Assembly: GCA_900770395.1 (NCBI GenBank)
Contig: CAAGKM010000030.1
Location: 372,001-436,000 of the forward strand
From: an uncultured Prevotella sp.
GTDB lineage: Bacteria > Bacteroidota > Bacteroidia > Bacteroidales > Bacteroidaceae
DNA: 64,000 nt
Reading direction: 5' to 3'
Position numbers and translations under genes: made by a program. The notes under the pieces were generated by a model. The model worked only from the letters and a program-made list of their open reading frames with translations, made no database searches and was not told the DNA's origin. Of this stretch, positions 41,833 through 50,830 are shown in pieces (within the stretch, counting starts at the first letter, position 1; each line of letters begins with the position of its first letter).

Positions 41833-42978
41833 ATGGATTTATCAAAGTATGATGAGATAAGGCCGTTTGAGCCTAATGAGTTGCCAGAGGCGTTCGACAG
41901 GCTTATTGCCGACAAGCAGTTTCTCACGGTGTTGAGCTATCTTTATCCAGGTGTGCCTGCCGGGGCGATAGCCGCAAAGATGAGACAGTGCCGCACTTGC
42001 CTCGATTTCCAGAAGGCATTTTGCTATGATTTCCTGAAAAATCTTTTGGCAAAGGCGAGTACCGGCTGTGACATGGATGTCAGTGTGCTTGATACTGACT
42101 GCCGCTACACCTTTGTGAGCAACCACCGCGACATCGTGCTCGACTCGGCGCTGCTCGCCAAATTGCTCATAGACTGCGGTTTCTCCACAACATGCGAGAT
42201 TGCCATTGGTGACAACCTTCTTGCGGCACCGTGGATAAAGGACTTGGTGAGAATCAATAAGTCGTTTATCGTATTGCGCTCGGCAGGTATCCGTGAGATG
42301 CTTGTCAACAGCAAGCGCATGTCAGAGTATATGCACATAGTGGTGAACGGAAAGCACGACAATGTGTGGATAGCCCAGCGTGAGGGACGCGCTAAGGACA
42401 GTGATGACCGCACGCAGTCCTCAATCCTGAAGATGATGGCGATGGGCGGCGAAGGCTCTGCCGTGGAACGGTTGAAGCAACTCCACATCGTGCCACTTGC
42501 CATATCATACGAGTATGATCCCTGCGACTGGCTGAAGGCACAGGAGTTTCAACTGAAGCGTGACATTGAGGGATGGAAGAAGACGAAGGCTGACGACGTG
42601 CTCTCGATGCAGACCGGCATAATGGGCTACAAGGGAAAAATACACTATCACTGCGCACCGTGCATCGACAACTGGCTCGACAGCGTTGCCGACACTCCCA
42701 AGGGCGAGCTCTTTGAGGTGGTGGCGCGGCACATAGACCAGGAGATACACTCCAACTACCAGCTTTACGCCAACAACTACATTGCCCTCGATATGCTCAA
42801 CGGCAACAAGGACAATGCCGGCAAATATACCCCTGAGGATAAGGTGCGTTTTGAGAAATATCTCGCAGGGCAGTTGGCGAAGATACAGATTGACAACAAG
42901 GATGAGGACTTCCTCATGAGTAAAATGATATTGATGTATGCAAATCCGGCAAAGAACCAATTGGCTGCACGGCGGTAG
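41833..42978 (+). CDS. PlsC-like acyltransferase
   Basis: 381-residue protein with a glycerolphosphate acyltransferase core. Motif I is SNHRDIVLD: His98 and Asp104 are separated by five residues, whereas the classic motif is HX4D. The alternative Asp100 is only two residues away. Motif III-like AQREGRAKDSDD follows near 180 and a proline-like motif IV (LHIVPLAISYEYDP) near 225. No clear membrane segment. It likely transfers acyl groups to lysophosphatidic acid or an aminolipid head group. It is 13 bases after ddl. Confidence 0.8.
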   Translation: MDLSKYDEIRPFEPNELPEAFDRLIADKQFLTVLSYLYPGVPAGAIAAKMRQCRTCLDFQKAFCYDFLKNLLAKASTGCDMDVSVLDTDCRYTFVSNHRDIVLDSALLAKLLIDCGFSTTCEIAIGDNLLAAPWIKDLVRINKSFIVLRSAGIREMLVNSKRMSEYMHIVVNGKHDNVWIAQREGRAKDSDDRTQSSILKMMAMGGEGSAVERLKQLHIVPLAISYEYDPCDWLKAQEFQLKRDIEGWKKTKADDVLSMQTGIMGYKGKIHYHCAPCIDNWLDSVADTPKGELFEVVARHIDQEIHSNYQLYANNYIALDMLNGNKDNAGKYTPEDKVRFEKYLAGQLAKIQIDNKDEDFLMSKMILMYANPAKNQLAARR

Positions 42979-43009
42979 CATCGTCGAGGGGCTGCGGAAA
43001 AGTAAAGTC

Positions 43010-43675
43010 ATGAAATGGCTGAATGCCGCCGCAATAGCGTGCTGCACCGTGATGCTGTCTGCATGTGAGCAGGACTCATACGACAAGGGCGACGGATATT
43101 TCTCCGATACTCAGGCAACATTCTGCGAGGCTCATTCAAACAGCAGCAATGCCATTGACTATGTAGTGACCGACGAGGGCGAGCAGCTTACACTCACCGC
43201 TCCTGTCACATCGAAAGTCATCACCACTCCCGACTGTCTCTACCGTATGACTATATATTATAATAAGGTGGAGAGCGGCAAAGCCGAGGTGGTGAGTATG
43301 GGAATGGTGTCTACATTGGATATTGTGGAAGCCAATGAGTTCAAGAATCTTACCACCGACCCCGTGAAACTTGAGAGCGCATGGGTGAGCAAGAGCGGAA
43401 AGTATGTTAACCTGGCATTGCTGCTGAGAGTTGGAGCAGTTGACGCCGAGGTGGAAAGGCAGTCGTTGGGAATGGTGAAGATTGAGAACCGCAACAACGA
43501 TGACGGAACCACCACTGCCGTTGTGCGCCTGCACCATAGTCAGGGCGATGTGCCGGAATATTATTCACAGAAATACTATGTGTCACTGCTCACGCAACAG
43601 ATTGATGCTGACAGTCTCTGCCTGTTGATAAACACCTACGACGGTGAGGTGGAGAAGCTGATGCGTATAAGATAA
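43010..43675 (+). CDS. NigD-like lipoprotein
   Basis: 221 residues from the ATG at 43010 (the frame is open 24 codons upstream, overlapping the acyltransferase gene end). Signal peptide with lipobox LSAC (Cys18) followed by EQDSYDKGDGYFSD. The N-terminal OB-like part and C-terminal beta-rich part match the Bacteroidetes NigD family, named from bacteriocin-immunity-type loci. Function not established. It is in line with the acyltransferase and rnr genes. Confidence 0.85.
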   Translation: MKWLNAAAIACCTVMLSACEQDSYDKGDGYFSDTQATFCEAHSNSSNAIDYVVTDEGEQLTLTAPVTSKVITTPDCLYRMTIYYNKVESGKAEVVSMGMVSTLDIVEANEFKNLTTDPVKLESAWVSKSGKYVNLALLLRVGAVDAEVERQSLGMVKIENRNNDDGTTTAVVRLHHSQGDVPEYYSQKYYVSLLTQQIDADSLCLLINTYDGEVEKLMRIR

Positions 43676-43694
43676 ACATTAAAAAACGTTCATT

Positions 43695-45887
43695 ATGGGA
43701 AAGAAGAAAGCAGGAAAGAGAATGACCAAGAAAGACGTGTCTGCAAAGTTGCAGGCATTCTTCCAGGCCAATGGCGACAAGACATTTGGCTTTAAAGACA
43801 TATTCAAGCAGTTGAAGTTTGACACTCACCCGCTAAAGATGCTCGCCATAGATCTTATGGATGAGATGGCGTGGGATGATTTCTTGACCAAGGTGGACGA
43901 GACACATTATCGTCTGAACACCAAGACACAGACACAGGAGGGAGTGTTCCGCCGCAAGCCTAACGGCAAAAACAGCTTCGTGCCCGATGACGGCAGCCAG
44001 CCGGTGTTTGTTGCAGAGCGCAACTCAATGTGCGCCCTTAACGGTGACCGTGTGCAAGTGGTGTTCACCGCACGCCGTCAGCGACACATCAAAGAGGCTG
44101 TGGTCATAGCCATCCTCAAACGTGCCAAGGACACGTTTGTGGGCATGTTGAAGATTGTCGACGAGATTGCATTCCTTGTCACTCAGGACCAGCTGAGTGC
44201 CGACATCATCATACCGCAGCGCAAACTGAAAGGCTGCAAGGCTGGACAAAAGGCTGTTGTACGTATCATACAGTGGGCAGACAGCGAGCACAAGAATATG
44301 ATTGGTGAGGTGATAGACGTGTTAGGAGAGCAGGGAAATAACGATGTTGAGATGAACTCGATACTCGTGCAGTACGGACTGCCATACAAATATCCCGAGG
44401 AAGTGGAGAAGGCTGCGGAGAAGATTTCTGCCGAGATTACGGAGCAGGACATTGCCGGGCGTGAGGACTACCGTGACGTGTTCACATGCACCATTGACCC
44501 TCACGACGCCAAGGACTTTGACGATGCTCTCTCGATACGTCTTATGGACAACGGGTTGTGGGAGGTTGGTGTGCACATTGCCGATGTGAGCCACTATGTG
44601 AAGGAAGGAAGCATCATCGACAAAGAGGCTTTCAAACGAGCCACGAGCGTGTACCTCGTCGACCGCACCATTCCGATGCTGCCCGAGCGTCTCTGCAACT
44701 TTATCTGCTCACTGCGCCCAGACGAGGAGAAGCTTGCCTACAGTGTGTTGTTCGAGATGGACGAGAATGCCGACATTAAGTGTTGGCACTTAGCTCATAC
44801 CGTGATAAAGAGCAACCGCCGATATGCCTACGAGGAGGTGCAGCATATTCTTGAGGACAACGGCGTGGTGGACGGCACAGGCAAGCCTGCTCCAAAGCCA
44901 GCCAACGGAGAGTATAAAGGTGAGAATGCCGCAATGCTCATACAGCTTGACAAGCTGGCGAAACTGCTGCGCGACAAAAGGTTTAAGAACGGAGCGGTGA
45001 AGTTTGACCGTGAGGAGATGCACTTCGATATTGACAATGACGGCAAGCCGACACGTTGCTATTTCAAGATGTCGAAGGATGCCAACAAACTGATAGAGGA
45101 GTTTATGCTGCTTGCCAACCGCACCGTGGCAGAGAGTATTGGCAAGGTCAAGAAGGGACAGAAGGCAAAAACTCTGCCCTATCGCATACACGATGCGCCC
45201 GACCCGACAAAGCTGGAGACTCTGCGCGAGTTTGTTGTGAAGTTCGGTTATAAGATGAAAACTGCCGGCACAAAGGGCGCAATATCCAAGAGCCTTAACT
45301 CACTGATGGGGGAATGCCACGGCACAAAGGAGCAGAAACTCATAGAGACAGTGGCGCTTAGGGCTATGATGAAGGCGAAGTACAGTGTGCACAACATCGG
45401 ACACTACGGTCTTGCATTCGAGTATTACACTCACTTCACCTCACCCATCCGTCGCTATCCAGACACAATGGTTCACCGTCTGCTCACCCGATATCAGGAG
45501 GGAGCCAAGTCGGCAAATAAAGACTATTATGAGGAGCTGTGCGAGCACTGCAGCGATATGGAGGTGACAGCGCAGAACGCCGAGCGCGATTCTATAAAAT
45601 ACAAGATGGTGGAGTTTATGGAGGACAAGGTGGGTAACGTCTACACTGGTCACATCAGCGGCATCCAGAGCTACGGCGTGTATGTGGAGATTGATGAGAA
45701 CCACTGCGAGGGACTTGTCTCACTGCGTGATCTTGATGATGATTATTACGACCTCGATGAGAAGAACTACTGTCTTGTGGGACGCCGCCACCATCATAAA
45801 TATCAGCTTGGCGACGAGCTGAGGATTAAAGTGGCGGGTGCTAACCTTGAGAAGAAGCAGCTCGACTTTGTCTTGGCTGATGAATAA
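43695..45887 (+). CDS. rnr: Ribonuclease R
   Basis: 3'-5' exoribonuclease, 730 residues. Order of domains: winged helix and cold-shock domains (about 1-225), the RNB catalytic domain with DPHDAKDFDDALS at 268-280 (Asp268, Asp274, Asp276, Asp277 bind Mg), and the S1 domain (about 645-725, GNVYTGHISGIQSYGVYVEI). The basic C-terminal tail of E. coli RNase R is missing; it ends FVLADE. Degrades structured RNA and takes part in rRNA quality control and trans-translation. Confidence 0.96.
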   Translation: MGKKKAGKRMTKKDVSAKLQAFFQANGDKTFGFKDIFKQLKFDTHPLKMLAIDLMDEMAWDDFLTKVDETHYRLNTKTQTQEGVFRRKPNGKNSFVPDDGSQPVFVAERNSMCALNGDRVQVVFTARRQRHIKEAVVIAILKRAKDTFVGMLKIVDEIAFLVTQDQLSADIIIPQRKLKGCKAGQKAVVRIIQWADSEHKNMIGEVIDVLGEQGNNDVEMNSILVQYGLPYKYPEEVEKAAEKISAEITEQDIAGREDYRDVFTCTIDPHDAKDFDDALSIRLMDNGLWEVGVHIADVSHYVKEGSIIDKEAFKRATSVYLVDRTIPMLPERLCNFICSLRPDEEKLAYSVLFEMDENADIKCWHLAHTVIKSNRRYAYEEVQHILEDNGVVDGTGKPAPKPANGEYKGENAAMLIQLDKLAKLLRDKRFKNGAVKFDREEMHFDIDNDGKPTRCYFKMSKDANKLIEEFMLLANRTVAESIGKVKKGQKAKTLPYRIHDAPDPTKLETLREFVVKFGYKMKTAGTKGAISKSLNSLMGECHGTKEQKLIETVALRAMMKAKYSVHNIGHYGLAFEYYTHFTSPIRRYPDTMVHRLLTRYQEGAKSANKDYYEELCEHCSDMEVTAQNAERDSIKYKMVEFMEDKVGNVYTGHISGIQSYGVYVEIDENHCEGLVSLRDLDDDYYDLDEKNYCLVGRRHHHKYQLGDELRIKVAGANLEKKQLDFVLADE

Positions 45888-45911
45888 TAGAAGTTATCGC
45901 TTCGCTTAGAA

Positions 45912-45985
45912 ATTGTGAAAATCACAATAGCAGACGAGATAAGTGACGGTGGCAACTGACTTGAATACTATCAGTTGCCACCGTC
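45912..45985 (+). terminator. Hairpins downstream of rnr
   Basis: ATTGTG/CACAAT (45912-45928) is a small stem. GACGGTGGCAACTGA (45945-45959) pairs perfectly over 15 bases with TCAGTTGCCACCGTC (45971-45985), loop of 11. There is no T run; it may protect the 3' end or act with the repeat array that follows. Confidence 0.55.
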
Positions 45986-46017
45986 CCGAATAAACAAGTC
46001 TTATATCTGCAAATTTA

Positions 46018-46104
46018 AGGAGTTGACTCCTGTGGCCTTAGGAGTTGACTTCTATTGGCTTAGGAGTTAACTCCTCGGGCTGTAGGAGTCAACTCCTTTT
46101 TTTA
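46018..46104. repeat. Four 22-bp palindromic repeats between rnr and the kinase gene
   Basis: Units start at 46018, 46040, 46062 and 46084, an exact 22-base period. Each starts with a 14-bp near-perfect palindrome of the form AGGAGTTNACTCCT, then 8 variable bases. The last is followed by seven T, so it can end rightward transcripts. The rest of 45986-46187 is simple sequence with ACTCCT words and no gene. The period equals that of the 11111-11220 array, but the core differs. Confidence 0.8.
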
Positions 46105-46176
46105 TGGTTCTTTCATGCATATATCCTCTAACTCCTTTTTTCACTTCGTTCAAGGAAACTCCTCTCCTTAACTTCT

Positions 46177-47796
46177 TTAACACTCTCCTATACCTCTGGC
46201 GGAATAATTGGAATTACGAACCAGAAAGTAGAGCCTTTGCCCAGTTCGCTGATGACTCCTATATCCCCCCCCCAGCCGCATGATGATACTCTTGCTTATC
46301 GCCAAGCCCAGTCCAGTGCCATGTACCGTCGAGTTGAGCTTGACGAAGCGGTCGAACACCTTGCTGCACTTGTCCGGCTCAATACCCGTGCCCGTGTCGG
46401 TGACATGGAAGCGCAGATGTCCGTTGTCCACTTTCTCGTAGCCCACCTTGATGCTGCCGCTGGAAGTAAACTTAATGGCATTGTTCACGAAGTTGGATAT
46501 CACCTGATTCAGGCGCTTGCTGTCGTTCACAATTCTGCACTGGGGTAGACATTGGTCGAATATCACCTGCACACCAGGCCTCGCCTTTAGCTGCATTGTC
46601 TTCACGATGCTGTCGCACAGCAAGTTCACGTCCATTTCGCCCATGTTGAACTCCAGCATTCCGACTTCAATTCTTGACATGTCCAGAATGTCGCTGATGA
46701 GTTGTAGTAACAGGTCGCTGTTGGTGTTGATGATGTTGACAAACTCCTGCTTTTCCTCTTCGCTGTCAGCCATTCCCAACAGATTGGCAAAACCTACGAT
46801 AGCATTGAGCGGAGTGCGTATCTCGTGGCTCATATTTGCAAGGAACGCGCTCTTCAGACGGTTGGACTCCTCGGCATACTCCTTGGCGCGGAGCAGTTCG
46901 GTGCAGATACTTATTATACCTGCAAGCGAGTAGAGCCACTGATAGTCGCTGTCGGTCCACTGCTCCACACGGTCAACAATGTCCACGCCCATATATCCCT
47001 TCACCTTAGAGCCTGCAATGAGTGGCACCACCAGCAGTGCCTTGATGTCTTGACGCGCAAGTATCTCAAATTCTCCGTCGGTCATTCCCTCTGGGCGGTT
47101 TACGCTTTCAAACAGTATTACCTTTTTACTTTTAATCTGCTCTGTCCACCACGGAACTATTGATATGGGAAGTGCCTGTAGCGTGTCCTTTTCTGGATTG
47201 ACTCCGTTTGCCACCACCTCGTAGGTGCAGCTCTGGTGTTGTCCCGTCTCGTCGTATTCAAAGATGTAGGCACGACCCGCCTTGAAATATCCCATTATGT
47301 CTGTCAGAATCTCGTATATTCCGGCATCCATGTTGTCCTCGTTGAGAAAGTGTGTGAGTGACTGAGTAATGGCACTCTGCCTGAACAGCAGGTCGTTCAT
47401 GGTGCGTGCCATATTCTTGTCATCTGGAGCTTTGGTGTACTGCAGTGTCCCGAATGCCGTCATAGTGCCGTCGGGCAGATATTCCTTTTCGCCATTCCAT
47501 TGCGAGCGCATCCATATTACTCCCTCACTTGTGTATACGGGATATGTTTCATCGAAGAGACTCAACTCTTTCTCAATGGAGAGAAATTTGCGGCTTATGT
47601 GCTGACGGTAGTCCTCGTGGATGAATTTTGCATAGTCGGCGAATTTCATCGTGCATCCTTCAAGTTTGAAAAGATTGCATAAATACTCCGAACAGCAATA
47701 CTCCCGCTTTTTGAAGTCTGCTATCCACCATCCAATTTTGGCTTGTTGTGATAAACGGCGTAGCCGCTCAAGCTCGTTAGGTTGTTCGTTTGGCAT
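46177..47796 (-). pseudogene. PAS-GAF sensor histidine kinase, C-terminus frameshifted at a G9 run
   Basis: 539 residues as read. N-terminal PAS-like domain (about 15-110), GAF domain (about 145-300), HisKA with phosphoacceptor His324 in NMSHEIRTPLNA, and HATPase with the N box NNAIKF and G boxes DTGTGIEPD and GTGLGLAIS. After MRLGG the frame slips at nine consecutive G (C9 at 46265-46273). Removing one G restores GGDIGVISELGKGSTFWF and a stop at 46188-46190, the normal end of this domain. Most N-, G1- and G2-box residues are still present, so partial activity is possible. No receiver domain; the partner regulator is not nearby. It may be phase-variable, a real pseudogene or a base-calling error. 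Confidence 0.85.
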
Positions 47797-47842
47797 AGTA
47801 AAGATGTGTTATCTTTTATTCATCATGAATAAAATTCATATG

Positions 47843-47873
47843 CAAATTTACTAATAAACAGACATAAAACAAA
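47843..47873 (-). promoter_or_regulatory. Promoter of the histidine kinase gene
   Basis: Minus strand: TTTG (47870-47873), 19 bases, TAAATTTG (47843-47850), a perfect consensus match, about 45 bases before the start. Confidence 0.7.
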
Positions 47874-47934
47874 ATATAACTTAATTTTTTAATTTTTTTT
47901 TTCACTCATGCAGGTGTATTCGGAAAATAATGAT

Positions 47935-47942
47935 TAAATTTG
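47935..47942 (+). promoter_or_regulatory. -7 box of the nucleoside kinase gene
   Basis: TAAATTTG followed by CACAC, 54 bases before the start. No good -33 box. A run of T at 47881-47902 lies between the two divergent promoters. Confidence 0.4.
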
Positions 47943-47996
47943 CACACGACATAAAATATTGCCCTAAATTTTAATCACTTATAGGAGGAATAGAAT

Positions 47997-48998
47997 ATGA
48001 CAAAGATACAAACGGTTATAGAGGAGAACGCCAAATGGCGGGAAATGCTTGGTATGAATACCATAGCCGACGTGAACCGTGCAATTGACAACGGCGACGC
48101 CACAAAACTGATACAGGTGTCGGAAGCACTTCAGGAAAAAAGAATAGTGAGCATTGCCAACAACATTGCGGCGCAGCCACAGGTGAGAACGGTGCTGCTG
48201 GCAGGACCGTCGTCATCGGGTAAGACTACCACAAGCAAGCGGTTGAGCATACAACTGATAGCCAATGGTATCTGGCCTGTTCCTATATCGCTCGACGATT
48301 ACTTCCTTGACCGTGAGCTTAGTCCGAAAGATGAGAATGGAGATTATGACTTCGAGCATCTTGAGGCACTTAACATTGAGATGCTTAACGAACATCTCAA
48401 TGCTCTCTTCCGTGGTGATGAGGTGGAGCTGCCGCGATATAATTTCAAGATTGGCAAAAGTGAGAAAAGCGGCACCCACCTGAGACTGAAAGGTAACGAG
48501 GTGCTGATATTCGAGGGAATACACGCACTGAACCCCGCACTTACCCACAATGTGCCACAGAAACAGATTTTCCGTGTGTATGCATCGGCGCTGGTGAGCA
48601 ACTATTATGACGAGAACACACGCATACCTACAAGCGACAACCGCTTGTTGCGCAGAATACTTCGCGACGTGAAGCAGCGTGGAGTGTTGGCTGCCGACAC
48701 CATACGCCGCTGGCCGAGTGTGAGGGCTGGTGAGGAAAGATGGATATTCCCGTATCAGGAGAATGCCGATGACGTGTTCAATACTGCCATGTTGTTTGAG
48801 CTTGCCGTGATAAAACCACAGGCTGAGCCGATACTCTATGAACTGATGTATAAGGAGACTGATCCTGCTGTGAGAGAAGTGGCTGAAAGGCTGCTCACAT
48901 GGCTCGCACCGATGCATTCCATGGAGATGGCTGCAAAGGACATACCGCCAACAAGTCTGCTAAGGGAGTTCCTTGGGGGCAGCTCGTTTGAGTACTAA
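47997..48998 (+). CDS. Uridine-kinase-like nucleoside kinase, short form
   Basis: 333 residues. The P-loop GPSSSGKTTTSKR is near 66-78, followed by the uridine kinase/phosphoribulokinase-like SLDDYFLDRELSP and a late EGIHALNP. Related Bacteroidales proteins are about 550 residues with a threonyl-tRNA-synthetase-like TGS/SAD domain in front; here that part is absent, and the chain starts where the linker would be (KIQTVIEENAKWREMLG). A start after a clean promoter-like region indicates that it is a real short form rather than a broken gene. Likely phosphorylates uridine or cytidine. Confidence 0.85.
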   Translation: MTKIQTVIEENAKWREMLGMNTIADVNRAIDNGDATKLIQVSEALQEKRIVSIANNIAAQPQVRTVLLAGPSSSGKTTTSKRLSIQLIANGIWPVPISLDDYFLDRELSPKDENGDYDFEHLEALNIEMLNEHLNALFRGDEVELPRYNFKIGKSEKSGTHLRLKGNEVLIFEGIHALNPALTHNVPQKQIFRVYASALVSNYYDENTRIPTSDNRLLRRILRDVKQRGVLAADTIRRWPSVRAGEERWIFPYQENADDVFNTAMLFELAVIKPQAEPILYELMYKETDPAVREVAERLLTWLAPMHSMEMAAKDIPPTSLLREFLGGSSFEY

Positions 48999-49026
48999 TA
49001 TATACATAAAATAAAAATCAGGATAA

Positions 49027-50169
49027 ATGAGAATAGGCTTTGATGCCAAACGTGCGGCACAAAACAGGACGGGGTTGGGTAACTACAGCCGGTTCATACT
49101 TCGCATACTGTCGCAGCAGAATGCGGAGAACGACTATCATCTGTATATACCAAAGAAAAATCGCACTCCGTATATCGCCGAGATTCCGACACTCGACAAG
49201 TTGCACCTACATTTCCCTGCCACCTGGCTGTGGCGCGAGTTGAGCAGTATGTGGAGAGTGTTTGGGATGACCAAAGACATAAAAAACGACAAGATAGAAG
49301 TGTTCCATGGTTTGAGCAATGAGCTGCCGTTGAATATAAACGGCAGTGGAGTGAAAAGCATTGTAACCATACACGATGTGATATTCAGGCACTATCCGCA
49401 ATATTATAATTGGATAGACAGGAAAATCTACGACTATAAATTTCGCCATGCTTGTATAAATGCTGACCACGTGATAGCCGTGAGTCAGTACACCAAACAG
49501 GAGATAATGCGTTATTATGGTATTGACGGGGGAAAAATAAGCGTGGCATATCAGGGCTGTGACACGGTTTACGCCCAGGACATAGCCCCGGAAAAACTGG
49601 CTGAGGTGAGGGCTCGGTATAATCTGCCGGAGAAGTTCTTGTTGTACGTGGGCAGCATCGAGGAACGCAAGAACCTGCTGTTGGCTGTAAAGGCATTACG
49701 CTTGCTCGACGAGAACATAAAGCTGGTGGCTGTGGGCAAAAGCACACCCTATGTTGACACCATTAAGCAATATATTAAATACAGCGGCAAGGAGGGACTT
49801 GCAGATGATGTGATGTTTATGCACAATGTGCCATTTGTTGACCTCCCGTCATTCTACCGTCTTGCTACCGTATTTGTTTATCCATCGCGTATCGAGGGGT
49901 TCGGCATACCGTTGCTTGAGGCAATCACATCTGGTGTGCCTGCCATAGGTTGCACTGGGTCATGCCTTGAGGAGGCAGGCGGTCCAGGCTCAATCTATGT
50001 TGACCCTGACAACAAGGAGGCAATGGCGCAGGCGATTCACAAGACATTTCATGATGATGCTCTGCGCAACAGCATGATAAGTATGGGCAAGACGTACGCC
50101 AAGCGGTTCAGCGATCACCTGTTGTGCCAGGATATTATACATATATATAATAAGGTATTAGGAAAGTAG
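49027..50169 (+). CDS. GT4-type glycosyltransferase
   Basis: 380-residue GT-B glycosyltransferase of family 4. N-terminal acceptor domain begins MRIGFDAKRAAQNRTGLGNYSR. The donor-side domain includes LLYVGSIEERKNLLLAVKAL (about 200) and the EX7E motif region PSRIEGFGIPLLEAITSGVP (about 280-300). Retaining mechanism and a nucleotide-sugar donor are expected, with the acceptor a cell-surface glycan; both specifics unknown. It starts 28 bases after the kinase gene. Confidence 0.88.
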   Translation: MRIGFDAKRAAQNRTGLGNYSRFILRILSQQNAENDYHLYIPKKNRTPYIAEIPTLDKLHLHFPATWLWRELSSMWRVFGMTKDIKNDKIEVFHGLSNELPLNINGSGVKSIVTIHDVIFRHYPQYYNWIDRKIYDYKFRHACINADHVIAVSQYTKQEIMRYYGIDGGKISVAYQGCDTVYAQDIAPEKLAEVRARYNLPEKFLLYVGSIEERKNLLLAVKALRLLDENIKLVAVGKSTPYVDTIKQYIKYSGKEGLADDVMFMHNVPFVDLPSFYRLATVFVYPSRIEGFGIPLLEAITSGVPAIGCTGSCLEEAGGPGSIYVDPDNKEAMAQAIHKTFHDDALRNSMISMGKTYAKRFSDHLLCQDIIHIYNKVLGK

Positions 50170-50175
50170 TGGACA

Positions 50176-50811
50176 ATGAGCAGACTGTATATTATTATAT
50201 TAGGCTGTATTTGCGCTTTGGATGTTAATGCTCAAAGCAATAAGAATATTGCTCCTGAGGACCGTACCGTGGATATGGACAATCCTACGTTCGTGCCAAC
50301 AGTAAAAGTGGGAAAGGTGCTCGACGGCGGTGACAGCATACAGTATATGGAAATGAACAACGTGTTTGTCTATCCCCAGCTGACGTTCAAGAACAAAAAG
50401 CAGGCTGGAGCCTATATGCAGTTAGTGCGCAACGTGAAAAAGGTGCTGCCAATAGCCAAGGAGGCAAACCAGTTGCTGATAGAGACCTATGAGTATTTAG
50501 AGACCCTGCCCAACAAAAAGGCAAAGGACGCACACATGAAAAAGGTGGAGCAGGAGATAATTAAAACCTACAAGCCACGCATGAAAAAACTCACCTATTC
50601 ACAAGGTAAACTGCTCATAAAGCTCATCAACCGCGAGTGTAACTCGTCATCATACGACATTATTAAGGCTTTCCTCGGTCCTGTGCGCTCAGGGTTCTGG
50701 CAGGCTTTCGCCTACATCTATGGAGCAAGTCTGAAGAAGGAGTATGACAGTGAAGGGGTCGACCGCCTCACCGAGCGTGTCGTTCTGATGGTTGAGGCGG
50801 GACAGCTATAG
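50176..50811 (+). CDS. DUF4294 protein
   Basis: 211 residues with a signal peptide (CICALDVNAQS). The conserved body VYPQLTFKNKKQAGAYMQLV onward, with a long Lys-rich helical centre and GPVRSGFWQAFAYIYGASLK near the end, matches DUF4294, a Bacteroidetes-only exported family of unknown role. It starts 6 bases after the glycosyltransferase stop, so it is probably co-transcribed. Confidence 0.85.
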   Translation: MSRLYIIILGCICALDVNAQSNKNIAPEDRTVDMDNPTFVPTVKVGKVLDGGDSIQYMEMNNVFVYPQLTFKNKKQAGAYMQLVRNVKKVLPIAKEANQLLIETYEYLETLPNKKAKDAHMKKVEQEIIKTYKPRMKKLTYSQGKLLIKLINRECNSSSYDIIKAFLGPVRSGFWQAFAYIYGASLKKEYDSEGVDRLTERVVLMVEAGQL

Positions 50812-50830
50812 TGTTCAGTGTTCACTGAAC
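50810..50830. terminator. AGTGTT-heptamer hairpin between convergent genes
   Basis: Two AGTGTTC heptamers are followed by ACTGAAC, so GTTCAGTG-TT-CACTGAAC folds into an 8-bp stem. It overlaps the last codons of the convergent glutaminyl cyclase gene and the stop of DUF4294, and could serve both genes as a terminator. The heptamer is the same as in the M16 gene insert. Confidence 0.55.

Noticed and set aside
46018..46104. CRISPR-like array
   Set aside because: 14-bp palindrome plus 8 variable bases is far too short for spacers and no cas genes are nearby.
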